Assembly (NCBI GenBank): GCA_016207285.1
Contig: JACQPW010000002.1
Coordinates: 1-31,332 of the forward strand
Origin: Candidatus Kerfeldbacteria bacterium
Lineage (GTDB): Bacteria > Patescibacteriota > Patescibacteriia > UBA9570
Length of the DNA stretch: 31,332 nt
Direction: 5' to 3'
Within the stretch, counting starts at the first letter, position 1. Each line of letters starts with the position of its first letter. Shown one piece after another: positions 20,459 through 28,079 of the stretch. A program made the position numbers and the translations under genes. The notes under the pieces are model-generated. The model was not told where the DNA came from. It made no database searches and was given only the letters and a program-made list of their open reading frames with translations.

Positions 20459-23061
20459 CCTTGACGTTGCCGGTCATGGCCGATGCCTACACTGTGTCGG
20501 GCGATGGTTGTTTCGAGCGCGCGGCGGGGATTATTCGTCTTACTGAACCAACCTGCACCCTGGCGATTTCAGTGGATACAACTGAACAGGTTAGTTTGAG
20601 CTTTGAAAATGTTGATCCAGAAAGCGTAGAAGTAACCTCGGACGATGTCGTCTTAACCACAACCCGGACGAGCACAACGTTGGCAACGAGTTTTACAATC
20701 GCCACCACCGCCACTCTAACCATCGCACCATGGTATGAGGTGAGTGATGATTTGTGGTTTGTAGCTATGTCCGATAATCAGGCGAGTGGCACAGTGGAAA
20801 CGAATCCGATTTTTGAAGATATGTTGCCACTGATTAGCGCTATCAACCCGGTGTTCATCACTAATGCCGGTGATTTGATTCAAGGGAGCAGTGATGACGA
20901 CACCGCACACGATATGTTCATGGCAGTGTTGGCAACCCTTGAAGAAACAACCGTGCCGATGTTTCCCACCCCAGGGAACCATGATCACAACAGTGATTTA
21001 GGGATTTATGAAAGCTACTTTGGTGAGGCCGATTACAGCTATGACTACGGTCCAGCGCATCTGATTGCCTTATCGAGTTCTGGTAGTACTAGTCGTGGTA
21101 CTGTTACTACCGATCAGCAAGCTTGGCTGGCTACGGAGCTAGCGAATACAGCACTACAAAGTATTGTCTATTTTCATCACCCGTTATCGGTACCGAGTTG
21201 GGGCAAAAGTACCTGTTGTTTTGAGGATACGACTGAACGGGATGACTTGGCCGCCACGTTAGAAGCCGGTGGTGTGGATCAAGTGATTAATGGTCATTCC
21301 CAAGGTTATGATTGGCGTTTACTGTCTACTGATGACGTCAGTTCACTAGTCGTTGGCTTGTACCAACTGATTAGCGGGGGTGGCGGCGGCAACATTGCGC
21401 AACCGGATGGAGACTACCACTTCACCTTGGTGCACGTGACCCCAACTGCTGTTGACCATACAGTGTTTGAATTATCCGATACTAATCTAGTGCTAGATGA
21501 GAAGGATAATGATGGTCAGTCAGACCAGGCCACGATTACCGTTGAATATAGTGGTGCAGAACATTTGCCGTATATCCGTTTTAAATTTAAGTTACTAGAT
21601 CATGATGCCTCCTATTTGGTAGATGATGGGTTTGGTAGTTATTTACCGCATCAAAGTCATGTTTATGGTAGTGAGCGTGTGCTCCTGGCAACCGGTTCCC
21701 AAAATACCGGCCTATCCGACCGTACGTATACTGCCAAGGTAGCGACCACGTTACATACTGGTACCGATCAGACAATCAACTCGAATGGTTATGTCACTTT
21801 TGAAACTGCACCGGAAGTTTCTGCGACAGATACTGGTCTATCCGTTTATCCAGATCAATTAAGTACCCGTATTACTGACCTGGCTCAACTAGACGATGGC
21901 TATAGCTGGAGTGAATTGCCAGCTACCCAAACTGTGGATACGCGTTATCAATTAACGAATATCACACCCGGGTGGGTTGGACAGGTGACAGTAGCTGGAG
22001 TACTCACCAAGCGTCTGATTATTGATGAAGCTGGCGAGGGTACATTTACCTTAACCAATGATGCGGAGCAGCGGGACGTGGTTGTACAATTTACCCCAGC
22101 GGTAGCCCTGGACGAAATTTTCACTTTGCCGGCCAGCTTGGGTGGAGCGCAGGTGAGGGTGTTTAATGGTAGGGGAGCCAACACCAATAATTGGTTTGCC
22201 TATGATGATGTCGTGGGTGGCTATGGGTTATCGTATGGACATTTTACTGATCTGTCTGCTTTCGATCTTTTGATTACCAGACCAGACGTGGCTGTGGTGG
22301 GGTTATTTAGCGCTGAATCATTAGTAGACAGTGTCACTAGTACTGGTGCGGTGCATGCCGCCGATGTGCGAGGTACTCACTACGACGAATTGATCGTTGA
22401 GCAAGCCAATACGTTGCGCACCTATCGCTTGTCCTTCAATCAAGGGCAGCTTATCCCATTGGATAGTGTGCGCGTTCCGGCACACCGTTTATTGGATTGG
22501 GCCATCGTAGCTGATCAACTGGTGGTGGCCTTACGGTCTGGTCAGCGTGCCAGCTTGCACGTGTATCAGTGGGATGATGGCTGGGTGCGGCAGCAGCAAC
22601 GTTCCATTGCGCGTCATGGCCGTAGCGTCCGGTTGACGCAACTAAATGATACTGTGGCTGTGGTGACTGACCGGATGACGATCTATGATCTGCAACTGAA
22701 TCGTTTGGCGCATAAGCGCTTGCGATCAGCTGCTACGGTGGATCAAGTATTAAGCGGTCGTTTCACACCCGGTGTGTTTGATACCATCTTCCTGTTACAA
22801 CGCGGTACGATTTACCCGTATGTTAGTCGTCTCAATAACCGGTTAGTGGCCTTACCGAAGATCAAGGCCGCCGCCAGTATCATCAGCCCAGTACAGTTGA
22901 GCGATCGATCCTACCAAAGCTTAATCACTAGTTCGGTCTCAACGCCGCCCTACTTGTCGCTGTACCATTATGATCGTTCGACTAAAGCGCTGCGGTTACG
23001 TTATCAGTGGTCGGCCTATGGTGACACTTTTCCGGGTAGTGCGACGTTGGCACTACCGTAA
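20401..23061 (+). CDS. Secreted calcineurin-like metallophosphoesterase with C-terminal repeat domain
   Basis: 886 residues. Signal peptide MRFTTITSYYPYYLAGLFLALT...VMADA fits only the ATG at 20401, so the 58-base overlap with sufU is real. The catalytic domain (about 110-350) has D125-N-Q127 in place of D-x-H, GDLIQG with D158, GNHD (N193, H194, D195), HH (259-260) and GHSQ (299-301) in place of GHxH. An acidic EKDNDGQSDQ segment, beta-sandwich-like regions (~390-630) and a possible degenerate propeller (~640-886) follow; no sortase motif or C-terminal anchor is seen. The substrate is unknown; relatives hydrolyse phosphomono- or diesters. It lies at the end of the suf operon with no separate promoter that I can see, a strange place for an exported enzyme. 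Confidence 0.85.
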   Translation: MRFTTITSYYPYYLAGLFLALTLPVMADAYTVSGDGCFERAAGIIRLTEPTCTLAISVDTTEQVSLSFENVDPESVEVTSDDVVLTTTRTSTTLATSFTIATTATLTIAPWYEVSDDLWFVAMSDNQASGTVETNPIFEDMLPLISAINPVFITNAGDLIQGSSDDDTAHDMFMAVLATLEETTVPMFPTPGNHDHNSDLGIYESYFGEADYSYDYGPAHLIALSSSGSTSRGTVTTDQQAWLATELANTALQSIVYFHHPLSVPSWGKSTCCFEDTTERDDLAATLEAGGVDQVINGHSQGYDWRLLSTDDVSSLVVGLYQLISGGGGGNIAQPDGDYHFTLVHVTPTAVDHTVFELSDTNLVLDEKDNDGQSDQATITVEYSGAEHLPYIRFKFKLLDHDASYLVDDGFGSYLPHQSHVYGSERVLLATGSQNTGLSDRTYTAKVATTLHTGTDQTINSNGYVTFETAPEVSATDTGLSVYPDQLSTRITDLAQLDDGYSWSELPATQTVDTRYQLTNITPGWVGQVTVAGVLTKRLIIDEAGEGTFTLTNDAEQRDVVVQFTPAVALDEIFTLPASLGGAQVRVFNGRGANTNNWFAYDDVVGGYGLSYGHFTDLSAFDLLITRPDVAVVGLFSAESLVDSVTSTGAVHAADVRGTHYDELIVEQANTLRTYRLSFNQGQLIPLDSVRVPAHRLLDWAIVADQLVVALRSGQRASLHVYQWDDGWVRQQQRSIARHGRSVRLTQLNDTVAVVTDRMTIYDLQLNRLAHKRLRSAATVDQVLSGRFTPGVFDTIFLLQRGTIYPYVSRLNNRLVALPKIKAAASIISPVQLSDRSYQSLITSSVSTPPYLSLYHYDRSTKALRLRYQWSAYGDTFPGSATLALP

Positions 23062-23075
23062 GCCTATGCTAAACT
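23047..23075 (+). promoter_or_regulatory. Promoter of the small anchored protein gene (leaderless type)
   Basis: TTGGCA (23047-23052), 17 bases, TAAACT (23070-23075), then 7 bases to ATG 23083. The -35 lies in the last codons of the metallophosphoesterase gene. Confidence 0.7.
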
Positions 23076-23082
23076 GTCGGCT

Positions 23083-23409
23083 ATGAAGAAGTTAAGTTTA
23101 ATTGTCTTAGTGCTCGTGGGTGTGAGCCTGATTGCCGGGTTAGTGTGGTTGTATTACCACCAACCAGCGGCTACGAACGAGACCGTTAATCGACCTACCA
23201 CCTGGACGAGTGACGCTACTAACGAACTGGTGATTGTACAGTTGAATCCAACTGACAGTGATCAGTATAGTGTTGATTTAGAAGAGTTTGGTACCGTTAC
23301 GTTCAATGCAATTGGTGAAACCCAAATAGTCAATCAACAGCAACTGAAGTTAGTCAGTGCGACGGCATCTACCGCTCAGGTGCTCGTCTCCGCTACGGTT
23401 TCCGAATAG
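23083..23409 (+). CDS. Small membrane-anchored extracytoplasmic protein of unknown function
   Basis: 108 residues. MKKLSLIVLVLVGVSLIAGLVWLYYH is a single N-terminal membrane helix or uncleaved signal; there is no lipobox cysteine. The remaining ~80 residues are predicted to be outside the cell, are rich in Thr, Val and Gln, and contain several beta-like stretches (NELVIVQLN, QYSVDLEEFGTVTFN, QLKLVSATAST). I recognise no family. It has its own good promoter and its 3' end overlaps the end of the convergent proA gene by 17 bases. Codon use resembles that of the neighbours. Confidence 0.65.
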   Translation: MKKLSLIVLVLVGVSLIAGLVWLYYHQPAATNETVNRPTTWTSDATNELVIVQLNPTDSDQYSVDLEEFGTVTFNAIGETQIVNQQQLKLVSATASTAQVLVSATVSE

Positions 23410-24649
23410 CGCCGTTACTACGCACTAGCCATTTGTAGGTCGTCAGGGCGGTTAAACCCATGGGGCCACGGGCATGTAGTTTTTGGGTTGAAATACCCAC
23501 TTCAGCTCCTAAGCCAAATTCAAAACCATCTGTGAACGTGGTTGGAGTATTCACATATACTACGGCGCTATCAATCCGATGAGTAAAATCTCCAGCTAGC
23601 CGTTTATTACTAGTGAGGATTGCTTCTGAATGACCGGAAGTATGTTGTTGTACAAATTGAACGGCCGCTTCATAGTGAGCAACAGTTTTAATTGATAATT
23701 GTAATGACACCCATTCATGACTATAATCCTGTGGGCGTGAGTGTAGTAGTAAGTGTTTTGGATACTGTTTTTGGAGTAGGCGATAAGCTGCCGCATCAGC
23801 ATGAATCACAACCTCAGCGTGAGCTAATTGCTTAGCGATGGCCGGTAAATGAGTTGGTAAGGCTGCCTGGTCTATCACTATGGTATCTAGAGCATTACAC
23901 ACAGTACAACGTCTAGTTTTGGCATTGAACACCACAGCAGCAGCTAGTTTAATATTAGCCGTGCGTTCTACATAGGTATGACAAACACCTACACCAGTTT
24001 CGATGACAGGAACTTGGGCGTGTTCACGGACAAATTGAATGAGACCTTTGCCACCCCTTGGGATAATGACATCCACTAAACCGTGAGCTGTCACTAATTG
24101 TTTTAATGCGCTACGATCGTGCGCATCTAACAGTGTACACAGTGCTTTTGGTAATTTGCAGCTAGTTAAAACAGCTTGAATAAGCGCTACTAGTTTACCA
24201 CTAGAATAGTAGGCATCACGTCCACCTTTTAAAATAACAGCGTTGCCAGTTTTAAAGGCTAAGCTAAAAATTTCCGTAGTTACGTTTGGTCTGGCTTCAT
24301 AAATGGCCCCAATGACTCCTAGTGGTACCCGTCTACGTTCAATCTGTAAACCAGATGGCCTAGTGCTACGCTCAAGGAGGGTACCGATAGGATCAGGCAG
24401 CTTGGCTACCGCTTCAATACTATGGGCAATATGTTCTACGCGCTCTGTGGTCAGGGTGAGACGATCTGTCATCGCATAGCCAGCTGGCACGGCTGCTAAA
24501 TCTTTAGCATTAGCAACGAGAATAGTTTTAGTTTCTCGACGGAGGGTGGCGGCTAGTTTTTTCAAAACATCATTTTTTTGCTTAGCTGATAGACTAACCA
24601 AAAGTTGGCTGGCTTGTTTGGCTTGTTTGAGTTGCGTGATCAGATTCAT
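23393..24649 (-). CDS. proA: Gamma-glutamyl phosphate reductase ProA
   Basis: 418 residues from the ATG at 24649, against 417 for E. coli ProA; a longer open frame upstream lies within proC and is ignored. The enzyme reduces gamma-glutamyl phosphate to glutamate semialdehyde with NADPH, the second step of proline synthesis. Visible motifs: VPLGVIGAIYEARPNVT, KTGNAVILKGGRDA, PRGGKGLIQFV, ETGVGVCHTYV, KTRRCTVCNALDT with the catalytic cysteine in VCNA, and the C-terminal GFEFGLGAEVGISTQKLHARGPMGLTALTTYKW. The start overlaps the proC stop (ATGA), giving the order proB-proC-proA. Confidence 0.96.
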   Translation of the reverse strand: MNLITQLKQAKQASQLLVSLSAKQKNDVLKKLAATLRRETKTILVANAKDLAAVPAGYAMTDRLTLTTERVEHIAHSIEAVAKLPDPIGTLLERSTRPSGLQIERRRVPLGVIGAIYEARPNVTTEIFSLAFKTGNAVILKGGRDAYYSSGKLVALIQAVLTSCKLPKALCTLLDAHDRSALKQLVTAHGLVDVIIPRGGKGLIQFVREHAQVPVIETGVGVCHTYVERTANIKLAAAVVFNAKTRRCTVCNALDTIVIDQAALPTHLPAIAKQLAHAEVVIHADAAAYRLLQKQYPKHLLLHSRPQDYSHEWVSLQLSIKTVAHYEAAVQFVQQHTSGHSEAILTSNKRLAGDFTHRIDSAVVYVNTPTTFTDGFEFGLGAEVGISTQKLHARGPMGLTALTTYKWLVRSNGAIRKP

Positions 24650-25377
24650 TGTGATAGTTCTTGAGCGCGTTGATAAGCGGCTTGCAATACTTCCAACCAC
24701 TGGTTGTCACTGCCCATGGCGGCTAAGCCGGCGGCCGTGGTACCGCCCTTGGAAGTAACTTGTTCGCGTAACGTAGCGGCGGATAAGCCGGATTGTTTTA
24801 ATAAGGTAGCGGCACCGAAGAATGTTTCTATGACCAGCAGTTCAGCTTGTTCCTTCGTCAAGCCGAGTGCTTGTGCAGCTGTACTATATTGTTCGATCAT
24901 GGCAAAGATAAATCCGGGACCAGAAGCGCTAATGGCGGTCGCTTTATCAATACCGTCATCATCGATCACGTCTAGGAGTGTACTGACTTTGGAAAAAACC
25001 GTCTGAAACCAGTCTGTTTCAGCCTGCGTAACGGCTGGGGTTTTACACCAAGCTGTCATTCCCAAACCAATTTTGATTGGAGTATTTGGCATCGTCCGAA
25101 TGACCTTAGCGCTCTGGGTGATCTGCATTAAAGTAGTCGTAGTGATTCCGGTCATGACGGATATAACCAGCGCCTGATCGAGCGGCAAGGTAGTCAGCAG
25201 TTTAAAATCTTGCGGTTTGATCGCCAGACACACAATAGCAAAATCCTGCCACTGGGTGTTTGAGAACGTCTGGCGATTCACCATCGTGATTTGATGATCA
25301 GCTTGCAAAAAACCTTCCAAGATTTTACCAATCGTACCAGAGCCAACAATCGCTACCCGTTTAGACGCATTAGACAT
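24646..25377 (-). CDS. proC: Pyrroline-5-carboxylate reductase ProC
   Basis: 243 residues from the ATG at 25377, somewhat shorter than the usual ~270. The N-terminal Rossmann motif is VAIVGSGTIGKIL. CLAIKPQDF corresponds to the family AVKPQ motif and VIRTMPNTPIKIGLGMTAW to the conserved MPNTP segment. The C-terminal dimerisation domain has SASGPGFIFAMIEQ, KEQAELLVIETFFGAATLL and VTSKGGTTAAGLAAM, the P5CR signature. It reduces pyrroline-5-carboxylate to proline. The frame is open further upstream into proB, but the ATG just before the Rossmann strand overlaps the proB stop by 8 bases and is the natural start. Confidence 0.94.
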   Translation of the reverse strand: MSNASKRVAIVGSGTIGKILEGFLQADHQITMVNRQTFSNTQWQDFAIVCLAIKPQDFKLLTTLPLDQALVISVMTGITTTTLMQITQSAKVIRTMPNTPIKIGLGMTAWCKTPAVTQAETDWFQTVFSKVSTLLDVIDDDGIDKATAISASGPGFIFAMIEQYSTAAQALGLTKEQAELLVIETFFGAATLLKQSGLSAATLREQVTSKGGTTAAGLAAMGSDNQWLEVLQAAYQRAQELSQ

Positions 25378-26458
25378 AGAGTAACTTGAGTTTATTGGCA
25401 TGCACGAGCGGTTTCTCGAGCGGCTGTTTATTATGGATCGCTTGTTTGACGGCATCGGCATCATACGCCACCACACCACAGGCGACAATTTGTCCGGCGG
25501 CATTTTCGATACTGACAATATCGTCAACTTTAAATTCACCCTTAACGTGTTTTACTCCGACAGCCAACAAACTTTTACGCTGTTTGATCGCTTCTTCGGC
25601 ACCGGCATCAATGACGACAGAGCCAAAGTTATTGCGTGACGATAAGAACCAGCGGATCTTGGCTTGCTCCGATCGGCTGGGTACTACTGGTGGTGTGAAC
25701 AAGGTACCGGGAGGTGTATCGTCAGTAATATAATCGTACGTTGTGGGGTTCATCCCGTTCGCAATCACTGTGGGAATACCAGCGTACCAAGCCAAACGCG
25801 CCGCTTCTACTTTGGCATACATGCCACCAGTGCCGATGTCAGAGCTTTGACTATTGATCATGCGTAACAGGACATCTGGTTCTTTGATGGTATGGAACTT
25901 CTTGGCATCTTTCTCGGTAAACGGATTTTTATCAAACACACCATCGGTATTGGTCATCAGTACTAAACGATCAGCGTCCATGGCAATCGCAATAATGGCG
26001 GCTAAACCATCATTACCTCCCGAGGATAATTCTAAGGTGGTGATGACGTCATTGCCGTTAATGATCGGTACAATCCCTTCGTCCAGCATATGTTTAAAGA
26101 CAGCCGTCGTATTGTAGTAACGATTCAGTTCAGAAAAGGTATTACGGGTCAGTAAGGCCTGGGCCACAGTGAGATTTACTCGACTAAACGCTTCCACCAA
26201 AGCATGAATAATATAGGGTTGGCCAACGGCAGCATACAGTTGGCGCCTAGCCATGGTGGTGTATTTACTTTTTTCTTCCGGGGTCAGCTGGACGTGATGT
26301 TTACCTTCGGTAGCGGCACCTGAACAAACAATAATAAATTCATGGCCAGCTTTTTTCAAAGCGGCAAATCGTTCGGCCACAGTGTTCAACCAATCCTGTT
26401 GCAGCTGTTTCGTGCCATGGAGCAGGACATTTGAACCTAGTTTTACTACTAAACGCAT
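25370..26458 (-). CDS. proB: Glutamate 5-kinase ProB with PUA domain
   Basis: 362 residues, matching E. coli ProB (367). The amino acid kinase domain starts RLVVKLGSNVLL and includes FIIVCSGAATEGKHH, PIINGNDVI, the ELSSGGNDGLAAIIAIAMDADRL motif and LMTNTDGVFDKNP, with GTGGMYAKVEAA nearer the end. From about residue 285 a PUA domain follows (SLLAVGVKHVKGEF, IVSIENAAGQIVACGVVAY), as in most bacterial ProB enzymes, where it tunes proline feedback inhibition. It phosphorylates glutamate with ATP. First gene of proB-proC-proA, with its own leaderless-type promoter. Divergent from the membrane hydrolase gene. Confidence 0.97.
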   Translation of the reverse strand: MRLVVKLGSNVLLHGTKQLQQDWLNTVAERFAALKKAGHEFIIVCSGAATEGKHHVQLTPEEKSKYTTMARRQLYAAVGQPYIIHALVEAFSRVNLTVAQALLTRNTFSELNRYYNTTAVFKHMLDEGIVPIINGNDVITTLELSSGGNDGLAAIIAIAMDADRLVLMTNTDGVFDKNPFTEKDAKKFHTIKEPDVLLRMINSQSSDIGTGGMYAKVEAARLAWYAGIPTVIANGMNPTTYDYITDDTPPGTLFTPPVVPSRSEQAKIRWFLSSRNNFGSVVIDAGAEEAIKQRKSLLAVGVKHVKGEFKVDDIVSIENAAGQIVACGVVAYDADAVKQAIHNKQPLEKPLVHANKLKLLYV

Positions 26459-26464
26459 GCCGAA

Positions 26465-26493
26465 ACAATACTGATCTTTTGACGTTATGTCAA
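26465..26493 (-). promoter_or_regulatory. proBCA promoter (leaderless type)
   Basis: Minus-strand TTGACA (26488-26493), 17 bases, TATTGT (26465-26470), then 6 bases to the proB ATG. It interlocks with the plus-strand promoter at 26479-26507. Confidence 0.75.
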
Positions 26494-26507
26494 CCGTTCG
26501 GTACAGT
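26479..26507 (+). promoter_or_regulatory. Promoter of the membrane hydrolase gene (leaderless type)
   Basis: TTGACG (26479-26484), 17 bases, TACAGT (26502-26507), then 7 bases to ATG 26515. Its spacer contains the -35 of the divergent proB promoter, so the two cannot be occupied at the same time. Confidence 0.75.
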
Positions 26508-26514
26508 ATGCAGC

Positions 26515-27645
26515 ATGATTATCGCTCATGGGCCGTTGGGTTATCTGGTGGCTTATCTAGTGCGGAGGCGTTGGACATTTCCGCGTTCCTATTATTGGTT
26601 TGGCGTCATTGGCGGTATCTTTCCGGATATTGACTTGTTTTATTTTTATTTCATTGATGCTTCGCGATCACATCATCAGCTGATCACCCATAGTTTGGTA
26701 CCATACCTAGTGTTGGGGCTCGTCGGTTTGAGCGTCCAACGTCTGCGCATCCCCGTCAGTTTGTTTGTGCTTGGTGCCATCAGCCACATTGGAGCGGACG
26801 TCTTGACTGGTTACGTGGCTGTGTTTCAGCCTTTGAGTGACCGCATGATTGGTCTACCAGCGTGGAGTTACAGTTTAGCCAGTAGTGGGTTAGCAGAAAT
26901 TTTGATTATTGTGCTGGCCTTCGGTACGGTCTTACGTAAGCAGACCTGGCTGATCACCAGCGCAATTAGCCTAGTGGTCATTGGTGTGGCCTTCGTCTGG
27001 ATCAACCAGCATAGTTATAAACCGAATGGTTCATTTTACTATGGCGACCTCGATCAGGACGGTATCCTCAACCTGGATGATCGTGACAGCGACGGCGATG
27101 GGTTGGTAAACATGATTGATAGTGATATCGACAATGATGGTCAAGATAACAGTGTGGAGTTCTACTTAGAATTATTTTCTGCCGAAGGCGCCTTATTTGA
27201 TTACAGCTTTGGCCATTTTATTGAGGTGCCACTCCGCGTCGGTCTGGTGAACGATCAGGTAATTGTGCATCGGTTGTTTGCCAATGTCGGCCTATTTATC
27301 AGTCAAGAAATGACCAATGACTATGCGGCTCGGCCGGATGGGTATACATTCGACCCAACGGATAACCAATTTGCAGAACAACCGAGTAATATGATCACCT
27401 GGCTGCGGCACACTAACCATTTACTGCCAGCAGACACCCAACGCCAAGAATTTGACCTGGTATTTTTTCAATCCGGTATGATGGCCGTGTTTACTCGCTT
27501 GGGTGATGGTACCGACGTTCTATTAGATGTCGACGCTAGTCATCCCTATGTCCGCTATGAAGCCTATACCACGGTAGTGGAGCGGGAGGGTGGAGTGATT
27601 GCCATTGGGCGCGTGTTGCCGAAGCCGTACAGCAAACGGTATTAG
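26515..27645 (+). CDS. YdjM/DUF457-like membrane metal-dependent hydrolase with calcium-repeat insert
   Basis: 376 residues from ATG 26515, the codon 7 bases after the -10. The N-terminal ~180 residues have several membrane helices and the conserved pattern of YdjM-like hydrolases: MIIAHGPLGYL, GGIFPDIDLF, HHQLITHSL and AISHIGADVLT, whose His and Asp residues would bind metal. A short acidic block of TSP3 type follows (DLDQDGILNLDDRDSDGDGL to DIDNDGQDN, about 180-210), then ~165 residues outside the membrane. This tail (NDQVIVHRLFANVGL, NMITWLRHTNHLLP, FDLVFFQSG) loosely resembles the layout of DUF1287/YiiX-type proteins, but without the expected cysteine and histidine. The function is unknown. 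Its stop overlaps the stop of the convergent PAP2-like gene. Confidence 0.8.
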   Translation: MIIAHGPLGYLVAYLVRRRWTFPRSYYWFGVIGGIFPDIDLFYFYFIDASRSHHQLITHSLVPYLVLGLVGLSVQRLRIPVSLFVLGAISHIGADVLTGYVAVFQPLSDRMIGLPAWSYSLASSGLAEILIIVLAFGTVLRKQTWLITSAISLVVIGVAFVWINQHSYKPNGSFYYGDLDQDGILNLDDRDSDGDGLVNMIDSDIDNDGQDNSVEFYLELFSAEGALFDYSFGHFIEVPLRVGLVNDQVIVHRLFANVGLFISQEMTNDYAARPDGYTFDPTDNQFAEQPSNMITWLRHTNHLLPADTQRQEFDLVFFQSGMMAVFTRLGDGTDVLLDVDASHPYVRYEAYTTVVEREGGVIAIGRVLPKPYSKRY

Positions 27646-28079
27646 TGTAAGAACCAATATTGGATACTGGTGAAAACAACCCCGCAGATACTGCCCACTA
27701 CAATTTGCCAAGGGGTGTGACCCAACCGAGTCACAATTTTATCGTGTGCAATGTTATGATGATGATCCTTAGCGTGTTCTACCAATAGATCCTTGAGCAT
27801 TTGGCCATGGCGGCCTAAATGTTGCCGAATGCCAGCGGCGTCACGGATGATGGTGAGGTAAAGGAATAAACTGATGGCGAACGCATACGAGGCTAACCCT
27901 TCGGTATACCAGGCCATCATCACGAGTGAAGCGAACAAAGCTGAGTGGGTGGAGGGCATGCCACCATAGGAGTTCATCGAACTAGGACGGTGGTGGATAA
28001 CATCAATGATCACTTTGATCGCCTGTGTTATAATCAGGCTCACCAGCGGAATAAATATTAATTGATAGTGTTGGAACAT
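27642..28079 (-). CDS. Divergent PAP2 family (DUF212/YuiD-like) membrane protein
   Basis: 145 residues with hydrophobic segments near both ends and in the middle. The family motifs are clear: GGMPSTHSALFASL (phosphatase-like PSTHS), RDAAGIRQHLGRHGQMLKDL and RLGHTPWQIVVGSICG near the C-terminus. It is related to PAP2 lipid phosphatases but lacks the complete set of PAP2 motifs, and no activity is established for the family. Its start codon shares CATG with uppP on the other strand. Because UppP removes phosphate from undecaprenyl pyrophosphate, a linked role in polyprenyl phosphate metabolism is a reasonable inference. Confidence 0.88.
   Translation of the reverse strand: MFQHYQLIFIPLVSLIITQAIKVIIDVIHHRPSSMNSYGGMPSTHSALFASLVMMAWYTEGLASYAFAISLFLYLTIIRDAAGIRQHLGRHGQMLKDLLVEHAKDHHHNIAHDKIVTRLGHTPWQIVVGSICGVVFTSIQYWFLH
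28026..28034 (+). promoter_or_regulatory. Possible extended -10 promoter for uppP
   Basis: TGTTATAAT (TG, one base, perfect TATAAT) 43 bases before the uppP ATG, within the coding sequence of the divergent PAP2-like gene. No -35 is evident, as expected for extended -10 promoters. Confidence 0.45.

Noticed and set aside
24650..24700. Longer ProA start at 24700
   Set aside because: The extra residues lie in proC; the ATG at 24649 gives the standard ProA length and an ATGA overlap.
25378..25539. Longer ProC start at 25539
   Set aside because: The extra 54 residues are low-complexity translation of the proB PUA region; the Rossmann strand begins just after the ATG at 25377.
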